From the NCBI GenBank assembly GCA_036525535.1, contig DATDAH010000175.1, positions 1 through 7,987 on the forward strand: a stretch of DNA of 7,987 nt. The letters run 5' to 3'. Within the stretch, counting starts at the first letter, position 1. Every line of letters begins with the position of its first letter. Of the stretch, positions 1 to 4,921 are shown piece by piece. This stretch comes from DATDAH01 sp036525535. Its GTDB lineage: Bacteria; Actinomycetota; Acidimicrobiia; Acidimicrobiales; DATDAH01. A program made the position numbers and the translations under genes. The notes under the pieces are model-generated. The model made no database searches, was not told the DNA's origin, and worked only from the letters and a program-made list of their open reading frames with translations.

Positions 1-618
1 ACCCACCCCGTCGTCGGGAACCACAAGTACCAGACGGCCGACGCCGCCGGGTACTGGGACTACTTCGGGGCCGCGGCCGGCGCCGAGGAGGAGGGCTGGT
101 ACAGCTTCGACGTCGGGACCTCGTGGCACCTCGTCGCCCTCAACTCCAACTGCTCCGAGGTCTCCTGTCTCTCCGGGTCGCCCCAGCTCCAGTGGCTCCG
201 GGCCGACCTCCAGGCCAACGACCGACCGTGCGTGCTCGCCTACTGGCACCACCCGCGCTGGTCCTCGGGCAAGGCGCCGGGCAACAACCCGTCGGTCGAC
301 GCTTTCGTCCGGCTTCTCCAGCGCCACCGGGCCGAGGTGATCCTGAGCGGCCACTCCCACAACTACGAGCGCTTCGGTCGCCAACTCCCGGGGGGCGTGG
401 CGGCGGCGGGCGGCATCCGCCAGTTCGTCGTGGGCACGGGCGGTCGCTCGGTGGGGGAGGACGACGGCTTCGAGAACCCGGCCGAGGCCAACTCCCAGGT
501 GCGCCTGTCCGGCGTCTTCGGCCTCCTGCGCATGAGCCTCACCGACCAGGCCATCTGGTGGTCCTTCGTGGGCGAGGACGGCCGGGTCCGCGACTCCGGG
601 ACCGACCGCTGCCACTGA
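1..618 (+). CDS. Metallophosphoesterase, purple acid phosphatase-like (3' part)
   Basis: The frame is open from the window edge to a TGA at 616-618, giving the last 205 residues; the start and first metal-binding motifs lie outside. Visible in order are GNHKY (residues 6-10, the GNH metal-ligand block, usually GNHE/D), AYWHHPRW (80-87, the VxxH-like block) and GHSHNYER (117-124, the GHxH block). That order and the NYER ending are typical of purple acid phosphatase-like calcineurin-fold phosphoesterases, which use two metal ions to hydrolyse phosphomonoesters or diesters. The C-terminal block with FVVGTGG and FGLLRMSLTDQAIWWSFV fits the end of that domain. Such proteins are usually exported, but the N-terminus is absent so this cannot be checked. 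Substrate unknown. The gene converges on the regulator with a 16-base gap. Confidence 0.9.
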   Translation, partial: THPVVGNHKYQTADAAGYWDYFGAAAGAEEEGWYSFDVGTSWHLVALNSNCSEVSCLSGSPQLQWLRADLQANDRPCVLAYWHHPRWSSGKAPGNNPSVDAFVRLLQRHRAEVILSGHSHNYERFGRQLPGGVAAAGGIRQFVVGTGGRSVGEDDGFENPAEANSQVRLSGVFGLLRMSLTDQAIWWSFVGEDGRVRDSGTDRCH

Positions 619-648
619 TCGCCGGTGGTCCCCTCTAGGCGCCGGCGA
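619..648. terminator. GC hairpin at convergent junction (candidate bidirectional terminator)
   Basis: Perfect 7-bp arms TCGCCGG (619-625) and CCGGCGA (642-648) enclose a 16-base loop. The hairpin begins right after the phosphoesterase stop codon and reaches into the last codons of the oppositely oriented regulator. There is no T-tract on either side, so a classical intrinsic terminator is not shown. Short GC hairpins are common by chance in such DNA. Confidence 0.35.
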
Positions 649-1654
649 CGCTCACGAACTCACCGGTCGGGCCCTCGGGGTCCCCGCAGTCGCCCTGGAA
701 GCAGCGACGGTACGCCGCGGGCGAGGTGTGCAGCGCCCGTTGGAAGTGCAGGCGCATGGCGGCTGCCGTGCCGAAGCCGGCGCTGGTGGCGATGCGCTCG
801 ACCGACTGCTCGGTGGTCTCCAGCAGGCGCTGGGCGAGGGCCGTGCGCTGGGTGAGCAGCCACTGGTGGGGGCTGGTGCCCGTGCGAGCCCGGAACTGAC
901 GGGTGAACTGGCGGGGGCTGAGGGCCGCGTGCGCGGCCAGGTCAGCGACGCTCAGCGCCTCCCCGAGCCGCTCGGACGCCCACGCCATCGTGGCGCTGAG
1001 ATGGTCGGTGCCCACCGGGTCGGCCGTGATCGCGGTCTCGATGAACTGGGCCTGACCGCCCGCTCGGTGGGGGGAGACGACCATCTCGCGGGCCACCCGG
1101 TTGGCTACGTCGGCGCCGAAGTCGGTGCGGATGACGTGCAGGGCCAGGTCGATGGCGGCGGCGGCCCCGGCGGACGTGAGGACGTTCCCGTCGTCGACGT
1201 AGAGCACGGATGGATCCACGCAGACGGCGGGGTAGCGCTCGGCGAAGAGGTCGGTGAACTCCCAGTGCGTGGTGGCGGCCCGCCCGTCGAGGAGCCCGGC
1301 TTCCGCCAACGCGAAGGCGCCGGTGCAGAAGGAGACCAGTCGGGCGCCCCGGGAGTGGGCATGGCGCAGGGCGTCGTAGAACTCCGGCCGGGGGGTCCGG
1401 TCCTTCGAGCTCCAGCCGGGGATCACGATGGTGTCGGCCCGCCGGAGAAGGCCGAGATCGACCGGGGGCACGGCGAAGGGGTAGGACCGGCGATGGGGCA
1501 GGCGGTCCACGCCGGTGACCGAGTACCGGTACCAGTCGACGCCCAGGTACTCGCTGCGGTCGTCGCCGAAGAAGTCGTGGGCCACGGCGGGCTCGAGGGC
1601 GCTCATGCCTTCGGCGACGACGGTGACGACGTGGTGACGGTTGCGCGCGGCCAT
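635..1654 (-). CDS. GlxA-family transcriptional regulator (DJ-1/PfpI domain + AraC-type HTH)
   Basis: A 339-residue protein. Residues about 8-190 form a DJ-1/PfpI (class I glutamine amidotransferase-like) sensor domain. It has SFCTGAF with the nucleophile-elbow cysteine at 110, TTHW at 128-131 and the LTSAGAAAAIDLALHVI stretch. Residues about 220-330 form an AraC/XylS DNA-binding domain with two helix-turn-helix units, LSVADLAAHAALSPRQFTRQF near 234-254 and SVERIATSAGFGTAAAMRLHF near 285-305. The VSPHRAGGQAQF linker is typical of GlxA/CdhR-type regulators. The frame stays open far upstream, but similarity ends at the ATG at 1654, and a promoter lies just before it. The regulator probably binds a small effector and controls itself and a nearby gene. 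The effector is unknown; the divergent 53-aa gene is the closest candidate target. Confidence 0.93.
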   Translation of the reverse strand: MAARNRHHVVTVVAEGMSALEPAVAHDFFGDDRSEYLGVDWYRYSVTGVDRLPHRRSYPFAVPPVDLGLLRRADTIVIPGWSSKDRTPRPEFYDALRHAHSRGARLVSFCTGAFALAEAGLLDGRAATTHWEFTDLFAERYPAVCVDPSVLYVDDGNVLTSAGAAAAIDLALHVIRTDFGADVANRVAREMVVSPHRAGGQAQFIETAITADPVGTDHLSATMAWASERLGEALSVADLAAHAALSPRQFTRQFRARTGTSPHQWLLTQRTALAQRLLETTEQSVERIATSAGFGTAAAMRLHFQRALHTSPAAYRRCFQGDCGDPEGPTGEFVSVAGA

Positions 1655-1660
1655 GGCCGG

Positions 1661-1689
1661 ATTATTGCGCACATCGCCGTTCGAGACAA
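1661..1689 (-). promoter_or_regulatory. Predicted sigma70-like promoter of the GlxA-type regulator, probably leaderless
   Basis: On the minus strand a -35 TTGTCT (1689-1684) and a -10 AATAAT (1666-1661, one mismatch to TATAAT) are separated by exactly 17 bases. The ATG at 1654 follows the -10 by six bases, so transcription would begin at or next to the start codon. No Shine-Dalgarno sequence precedes the ATG, which fits a leaderless mRNA. This patch is much more AT-rich than the surroundings. Confidence 0.55.
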
Positions 1690-1695
1690 CGTCTC
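1683..1695. promoter_or_regulatory. Palindrome GAGAC-AAC-GTCTC, candidate operator
   Basis: A perfect inverted repeat with 5-bp arms and a 3-base spacer covers the predicted -35 of the regulator gene. It lies between the regulator and the divergent small gene. Its position suits repression or autoregulation. AraC-type proteins more often bind direct repeats, so the binder could be another protein. Confidence 0.35.
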
Positions 1696-1781
1696 TTTTC
1701 TTGCGTACCGTGTCATTCAAGTCACTGGCCGGGCGGCAGGCCGTCCTCCACAATGGTCTCCGAAGCCAACAAGGAAGAGAG

Positions 1782-1787
1782 AGGAGG
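1782..1787 (+). promoter_or_regulatory. Strong ribosome binding site of the 53-aa gene
   Basis: A perfect AGGAGG lies five bases upstream of the ATG at 1793. It fixes this start and is the main reason to accept such a short gene. Overlapping open frames on either strand here have no comparable site. Confidence 0.7.
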
Positions 1788-1792
1788 ACGCC

Positions 1793-1954
1793 ATGCAGTA
1801 CCTGGACAGCCAGCTGGCTCGCCAGCTGGTCAGCGACCGGCAGGGGCGTCTTCGCAGCGAAGCGGCTCGAGATCGCCTGTCTCGCCCCGCCCGTCGACGC
1901 GGAGACGGCCATCGTCTCGTCGACGCCCTGCGGGTCGCCCGACGGACACGGTGA
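1793..1954 (+). CDS. Small hypothetical protein, 53 residues, Arg-rich
   Basis: The 53-residue product begins MQYLDSQLARQLVSDRQ and is rich in Arg (about a quarter of residues), with no cysteine and no membrane segment or signal peptide. The first half should form a charged amphipathic helix; the second half is basic. I do not recognise a defined family, although actinomycetes have many short Arg/Glu-rich proteins of this general look next to regulators. Support comes from the perfect AGGAGG with ideal spacing, high GC at third positions, and a position directly divergent from the GlxA-type regulator with a shared 138-base promoter region. It may be a regulated target. Function unknown; it could bind nucleic acid or a protein partner, but nothing in the sequence proves this. 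Confidence 0.6.
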   Translation: MQYLDSQLARQLVSDRQGRLRSEAARDRLSRPARRRGDGHRLVDALRVARRTR

Positions 1955-1961
1955 CCGGTGT

Positions 1962-2002
1962 GCCGGTGGGCCGCCGCGGCACCGCCGTGACGGCTCACCG
2001 GC
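1962..2002 (+). other. Inverted repeat after the 53-aa gene
   Basis: Perfect 7-bp arms GCCGGTG (1962-1968) and CACCGGC (1996-2002) enclose 27 bases. That loop contains a second small stem, GCCG-TGA-CGGC (1984-1994). It lies between the small gene's stop and the DinB promoter and could end the small transcript. No T-run follows. Nothing else is visible in the 84-base gap apart from the downstream -10-like box. Confidence 0.3.
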
Positions 2003-2025
2003 CCCACCCGGCCGAGCGGTCGTCC

Positions 2026-2031
2026 TAACGT
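2026..2031 (+). promoter_or_regulatory. -10-like box TAACGT of the DinB-family gene, probably leaderless
   Basis: TAACGT matches the actinobacterial TANNNT -10 pattern and lies seven bases before the ATG at 2039. Transcription would therefore start at the initiation codon. No clear -35 is visible 16-18 bases upstream and there is no usable Shine-Dalgarno. Confidence 0.45.
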
Positions 2032-2038
2032 CGGGGCG

Positions 2039-2569
2039 ATGCCGATCGAGCCGGACCTCAAGGACTGGACCTGGGTGCTGGAGCGCCGCTGCCCGGAATG
2101 CGGCTTCTCCGGCGCGGAGGTCGACGTGGCTGACCTCGGACGCATGATCCGGGCCAACGCATTGGCCTGGACCGCGGTGCTCGGCGCCGATGACGTGACC
2201 GAGCGCCCGAGCGAGGATCGATGGTCGCCGCTCGAGTACGCCTGCCACGTCCGCGATGTGTTCCGGATCTACGACGAGCGCCTGGCGCTCATGCTGACCG
2301 AGGACGGTCCCCCCTTCCCGAACTGGGACCAGGACGCGTCGGCGGTCGACGATGCTTACAACGACCAGGACGCCGCGGTGGTGGCCACCGAGATCGTCAT
2401 GGCCGGCAACCGCCTCGCCGACGCCTTCGAAGCGGTGACCGGGGACCAGTGGGAACGGACCGGCGTGCGCAGCGACGGCGTGGCGTTCACGGTCGACACG
2501 TTCGGCCGATACTTCATCCACGATCCCATTCACCATCTCGTCGACGTGGGGGCGGGTCCGCCCGGGTGA
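2039..2569 (+). CDS. DinB-family protein with N-terminal CPECG segment
   Basis: A 176-residue protein, a normal length for the DinB/YfiT-like four-helix-bundle superfamily. The N-terminus DWTWVLERRCPECGF (9-23) is typical of an actinobacterial subgroup; C18 and C21 form a CxxC, possibly half a metal site. The helical core holds WSPLEYACHVRDVF (62-75) with H70. The C-terminus holds HDPIHHLVDV (161-170) with H161, H165 and H166. Together these fit the three-histidine metal site of the superfamily. Relatives include thiol-dependent S-transferases (mycothiol or bacillithiol) and maleylpyruvate isomerase-like enzymes, but this subgroup has no assigned reaction that I know of. It is cytosolic. The stop is three bases from that of the convergent CNNM/CBS gene. 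Confidence 0.92.
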   Translation: MPIEPDLKDWTWVLERRCPECGFSGAEVDVADLGRMIRANALAWTAVLGADDVTERPSEDRWSPLEYACHVRDVFRIYDERLALMLTEDGPPFPNWDQDASAVDDAYNDQDAAVVATEIVMAGNRLADAFEAVTGDQWERTGVRSDGVAFTVDTFGRYFIHDPIHHLVDVGAGPPG

Positions 2570-2572
2570 AGG

Positions 2573-3850
2573 TCAGCTGGCCGCCGCCCGGCGCGGGCTG
2601 AGCCGCACGGCGGTGATGGCGTGGCCCTCGACCGTGAGGACCTCGGCCGACCAGTCGCCGAGGGCGACCCGCTCACCCGGGCCCTCGGGGATGTGGCCCA
2701 GTTCGTCGAGGACGGCGCCGGCCACCGTCGTGTACTCGCCCTCGGGGATCGTCACGCCGACGTCCTCGAGGTCGTGCACCGGGTACCGCCCGGGGAGGAC
2801 GAAGGACCCGCCCGGGAGCCGGCGCACGGTGAGGATGTCCCGGTCGGACTCGTCGTAGATCTCGCCGACCAGCTCCTCCACGAGGTCCTCGAGGCTCACG
2901 AGGCCCTCGGTGCCCCCGTGCTCATTGACGACGAGGCAGAGCTGCTGGCGGTCGGCCTGCATCCGACGGAGGGCGTCGAGGACCTGGACCGACTCCGGCA
3001 GGAACAACGCCGGGCGGGTGTGGGCCGACACGGGCTCGTCGGGACGAGCGACCAGGTGCCGTACGTGCACGGTGCCGATCACCCCGTCGAGGTCCTGGCC
3101 GGCCGCCGTCACGGGGGCCCGGGAGTGACCGGCCTCGGCCAGGAGCAGGGCCGCCTCCTGGCAGGTCATGGCCCCGTCCACCGCGACCACGTCGGCCCGG
3201 GGGCGCAGCACCTGGCGCAGGGTGCGCTCGGCTGCCTCGAGGGCCCCTTCGATGATCTCCCGCTGGTCGGGGGAGAAGGTGGCGTGCTCGGCGATGATGC
3301 CGCGGACCTCCTCGGCGCTCATCTCCACGGCGCCGGCATCGGGGTTGCCCCCCACCAGGCGGACCACCAGGTCGGTCGAGCGGGACAGCACCCAGACGAT
3401 GGGCCGGGTGATGGTGGACATCACGGCCAGCGGGCGGGCGGCGAGCAACCCCCAGCGCTCGGTGTTCTGCATGGCCAGGCGCTTCGGGGCCAGCTCACCG
3501 AAGACCAGCGTGAAGTAGGCCAGGATCAGGGTCACGACCACGATGGACACCGGTCGGGCGGCGGCGCCGAGGAAGCTGAGTGGCCCCTCCAGCAGCTCGG
3601 CCAGTGACACGGCCGCCGTGGCCGACGCCAGGAACCCGGCCAGGGTGATCCCGATCTGGATGGTGGCCAGGAACTGGTTGGGGTCCCGAGTGAGGTGAGC
3701 CAGCGTCCGCCCCCGCCGGCCCCCCGACTCCTCCAGCCGCTTGACTTGGCTCTCCCGGAGCGAGACCAGGGCCAGCTCGGTGCCCGTCAGCAAGGCGTTG
3801 ATCGCCACCAACACCAGGACGAGGATGAGCTGGGGACCAGAGCCGTTCAC
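2573..3850 (-). CDS. CNNM/CorC-type membrane protein (DUF21 + CBS pair + CorC_HlyC)
   Basis: A 425-residue protein of the family often labelled hemolysin or TlyC/CorC. Residues about 1-180 are the DUF21/CNNM membrane domain: helices near 7-29, 62-86 and 101-117, NALLTGTELALVSLR (18-32) and the conserved GELAPKR (118-124). A CBS pair spans about 200-331 and ends in VNEHGGTEGLVSLEDLVEEL (308-327). A CorC_HlyC domain fills about 340-418. Homologues act in Mg2+ (and Co2+) efflux or homeostasis, with the CBS pair sensing nucleotide or Mg2+; haemolysis is a historical name. The start is GTG at 3850, ten bases after the CoaA-like kinase stop, so the two are probably cotranscribed. A GGTGGA abuts the GTG, too close for a normal Shine-Dalgarno. 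Confidence 0.93.
   Translation of the reverse strand: MNGSGPQLILVLVLVAINALLTGTELALVSLRESQVKRLEESGGRRGRTLAHLTRDPNQFLATIQIGITLAGFLASATAAVSLAELLEGPLSFLGAAARPVSIVVVTLILAYFTLVFGELAPKRLAMQNTERWGLLAARPLAVMSTITRPIVWVLSRSTDLVVRLVGGNPDAGAVEMSAEEVRGIIAEHATFSPDQREIIEGALEAAERTLRQVLRPRADVVAVDGAMTCQEAALLLAEAGHSRAPVTAAGQDLDGVIGTVHVRHLVARPDEPVSAHTRPALFLPESVQVLDALRRMQADRQQLCLVVNEHGGTEGLVSLEDLVEELVGEIYDESDRDILTVRRLPGGSFVLPGRYPVHDLEDVGVTIPEGEYTTVAGAVLDELGHIPEGPGERVALGDWSAEVLTVEGHAITAVRLSPRRAAAS
2586..2598. terminator. Small GC hairpin at the DinB / CNNM convergent junction
   Basis: GCCCG (2586-2590) and CGGGC (2594-2598) form a perfect 5-bp stem with a 3-base loop. It lies 16 bases past the DinB stop and inside the last codons of the opposite gene. 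There is no T-tract. It could stop DinB transcription, but a chance hairpin is as likely. Confidence 0.25.
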
Positions 3851-3857
3851 TCCACCG

Positions 3858-3863
3858 AGGCTA
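3858..3863 (-). promoter_or_regulatory. -10-like box TAGCCT upstream of the CNNM/CBS gene
   Basis: On the minus strand TAGCCT lies seven bases before the GTG at 3850, the same spacing as at other starts here. Its first three bases are also the TAG stop of the kinase gene, so a match by chance is quite possible. No -35 is seen. It could give the membrane protein its own leaderless transcript inside the two-gene unit. Confidence 0.25.
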
Positions 3864-4562
3864 CGGGTCCGTCCATTCGACCGAGAGGATGCGGTGGTCA
3901 GGTCCCTTGTGGATGATCACGTCGGCCCGAGCCCGGGTCGGGTCGATGTGCTCGACCAGGTTCGGGAGGTTGACCGTGGCCCAGACGGCCCGGGCCAGGT
4001 CGGCCACGGCGGCGCGGTCGAGGTCGGCCCAACCTCGGTAGAAGGACGACGGATCGTCGGCCGCCGCGGCCACCAGGTCCTGGAACCGGGCCACGTACCA
4101 GTCCTCGATGACCTCGGGATCGGCGTCGATGTAGACGGCGATGTCGCCGACGTCGCGCTGCAGCGCCACGACGCCCTCGATCACCAGGACATCCGGCCCG
4201 TCGATGCGCAAAGGGTCGTCGACGACGTCATAGCGCTCGTGGGAGTAGACGGGCACGTCGAGAGGCGACTGGCCGGTCCGGGCCGCGGCGACGAAGCGGT
4301 CGAGGTGGTCGAGGTCGTAGGTCTCGGGGAACCCCTTGCGGTGCAGCAGGCCCTGCGCCTCGAGGACGGCATTGGGGTGGAGGAAGCCGTCGGTCGACAC
4401 GATCGCGACCCGGCGGCCGAAGACGCGCAGCTCGTCGGCAAGGGCCGCGGCGATGGTGGACTTCCCGACGGCGACCGCGCCGGCGACGGTCAGCACGCGC
4501 GCGCCACTCGCCGCGACCGCCAGCCGGGCGGCGATCGGCGTGAGCGCGGGGTCGGAGGGCAT
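3861..4562 (-). CDS. coaA: Type I pantothenate kinase-like P-loop kinase (short form)
   Basis: A 233-residue cytosolic kinase of the PRK/URK superfamily. It shows a Walker A loop GAVAVGKS (28-35), STDGFLHPN (56-64) with the likely catalytic D58, and RKGFPETYD (75-83). YSHERYD (106-112), VIEGVVALQ (127-135) and LPNLVEHIDP followed by ADVIIHKGPDHR near the C-terminus complete the set. These blocks resemble CoaA, which phosphorylates pantothenate with ATP in the first step of CoA synthesis, more than uridine kinase. It is clearly shorter than typical CoaA (about 310 residues). The family's long N-terminal region before the P-loop is missing: here the loop starts at residue 28. The ATG at 4562 follows a -10-like box, and no better upstream start is apparent. 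Another small-molecule kinase activity remains possible. Confidence 0.82.
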   Translation of the reverse strand: MPSDPALTPIAARLAVAASGARVLTVAGAVAVGKSTIAAALADELRVFGRRVAIVSTDGFLHPNAVLEAQGLLHRKGFPETYDLDHLDRFVAAARTGQSPLDVPVYSHERYDVVDDPLRIDGPDVLVIEGVVALQRDVGDIAVYIDADPEVIEDWYVARFQDLVAAAADDPSSFYRGWADLDRAAVADLARAVWATVNLPNLVEHIDPTRARADVIIHKGPDHRILSVEWTDP

Positions 4563-4565
4563 GGG

Positions 4566-4581
4566 CTGGCACGCTAGCCAG
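4566..4581 (-). promoter_or_regulatory. Inverted repeat framing the -10-like box of the CoaA-like gene
   Basis: CTGGC (4566-4570) and GCCAG (4577-4581) are perfect 5-bp arms around the six bases ACGCTA, which read TAGCGT on the minus strand. TAGCGT fits TANNNT and stands eight bases before the ATG at 4562, with no Shine-Dalgarno, so a leaderless start is likely. The repeat could be a repressor site exactly over the -10, or coincidence. Confidence 0.35.
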
Positions 4582-4613
4582 ACCCCTGTCCACGGCCGGG
4601 TGGTGACAAGGGC

Positions 4614-4619
4614 TACTCT
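4614..4619 (+). promoter_or_regulatory. Possible -10 box TACTCT for the 71-aa gene
   Basis: TACTCT fits TANNNT and would give a leader of about 28 bases that includes the ribosome binding site. No convincing -35 stands at the right distance. The 92-base divergent region also holds the CoaA-like gene's promoter. Confidence 0.3.
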
Positions 4620-4640
4620 CGGCGTTCAACCACTCACCCG

Positions 4641-4646
4641 AGGGGG
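4641..4646 (+). promoter_or_regulatory. Ribosome binding site of the 71-aa gene
   Basis: AGGGGG lies eight bases upstream of the ATG at 4655. Together with the conserved MGLLDRF start it fixes the initiation codon. Confidence 0.55.
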
Positions 4647-4654
4647 CGCCCGTC

Positions 4655-4870
4655 ATGGGTCTGCTGGATCGGTTCACGAAGACCGCACGAGACATCAAGG
4701 AGAAGGCCGAAGACCTGGCTGCCGACCACGGTGACGAGGCCAAGGACGCCATAGACAAGGCAGCCGACGTGGCCTCGGAGAAGACCGATTTCGACGACAA
4801 GATCGATCAGGGCGCCGATGCAGCCAAGGACGCCATAGACAAGCTCGCAGGCGACGACTCGGCCCAGTAG
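4655..4870 (+). CDS. Antitoxin-family small protein, Rv0909/MT0933-like
   Basis: A 71-residue, very hydrophilic protein dominated by Lys, Asp and Ala, with no cysteine or membrane segment. The MGLLDRF start, the KIDQGADAAKDAIDK stretch and the acidic tail resemble the MT0933/Rv0909 antitoxin family, where such proteins are predicted to pair with a toxin. It also resembles stress-related CsbD or LEA-like helices in composition. No toxin-like gene adjoins it: upstream is the divergent CoaA-like gene and downstream the DivIVA-domain gene 51 bases away. The antitoxin name is therefore doubtful here. AKDAIDK occurs twice (29-35 and 57-63), and ARDIKEKAEDLA (11-22) is a weaker third copy. Possible cotranscription with the DivIVA-domain gene. 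Confidence 0.8.
   Translation: MGLLDRFTKTARDIKEKAEDLAADHGDEAKDAIDKAADVASEKTDFDDKIDQGADAAKDAIDKLAGDDSAQ
4739..4843 (+). repeat. Two exact 21-base direct repeats inside the 71-aa gene
   Basis: Bases 4739-4759 and 4823-4843 are identical and in frame, 84 bases (28 codons) apart. Both encode AKDAIDK with the same codons, including the ATA isoleucine codon, which is rare in such GC-rich genes. Identity at synonymous positions suggests recent duplication or gene conversion within the gene. Confidence 0.8.
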
Positions 4871-4877
4871 GCCCAGC

Positions 4878-4894
4878 GCCGGCGGCGGGCCGGC
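4878..4894 (+). other. GC hairpin between the 71-aa gene and the DivIVA-domain gene
   Basis: Two GCCGGC boxes (4878-4883 and 4889-4894) can pair as a 6-bp stem with a 5-base loop. No T-run follows. It might weakly separate the two genes, but is not strong evidence for termination. Confidence 0.2.
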
Positions 4895-4907
4895 TCTCCC
4901 TACGGGC

Positions 4908-4915
4908 AGGAAAGG
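4908..4915 (+). promoter_or_regulatory. Ribosome binding site of the DivIVA-domain gene
   Basis: The purine run AGGAAAGG ends six bases before the ATG at 4922 and supports that start. No promoter is evident in the 51-base gap. Confidence 0.5.
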
Positions 4916-4921
4916 CGGACC

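Noticed and set aside
728..1792. Long plus-strand open frame opposite the regulator
   Set aside because: Gly/Val/Asp-rich shadow of a high-GC gene with no recognisable domain. Only its last part, from 1793 with its own AGGAGG, is accepted as a gene.
1641..2147. Two other plus-strand frames (1641-2147 and 1753-2028) overlapping the 53-aa gene
   Set aside because: They start at TTG or at an ATG with no Shine-Dalgarno, have Arg/Ser/Pro-rich shadow composition and overlap better-supported genes.
1655..2536. Upstream extension of the regulator's reading frame to 633 residues
   Set aside because: The extra 294 codons run through the promoter region and antisense to the small gene and the DinB gene. 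DJ-1/PfpI similarity begins at the ATG at 1654.
2621..3607. 328-codon plus-strand frame opposite the CNNM/CBS gene
   Set aside because: Composition is Gly/His/Asp-rich antisense shadow; the minus strand encodes a clear family protein.
4583..4612. Imperfect inverted repeat in the CoaA-like / 71-aa divergent region
   Set aside because: The arms match only with gaps, too weak to call an operator.
4655..4921. A toxin-antitoxin pair
   Set aside because: The antitoxin-like gene has no adjacent toxin; the following gene is a DivIVA-domain scaffold.
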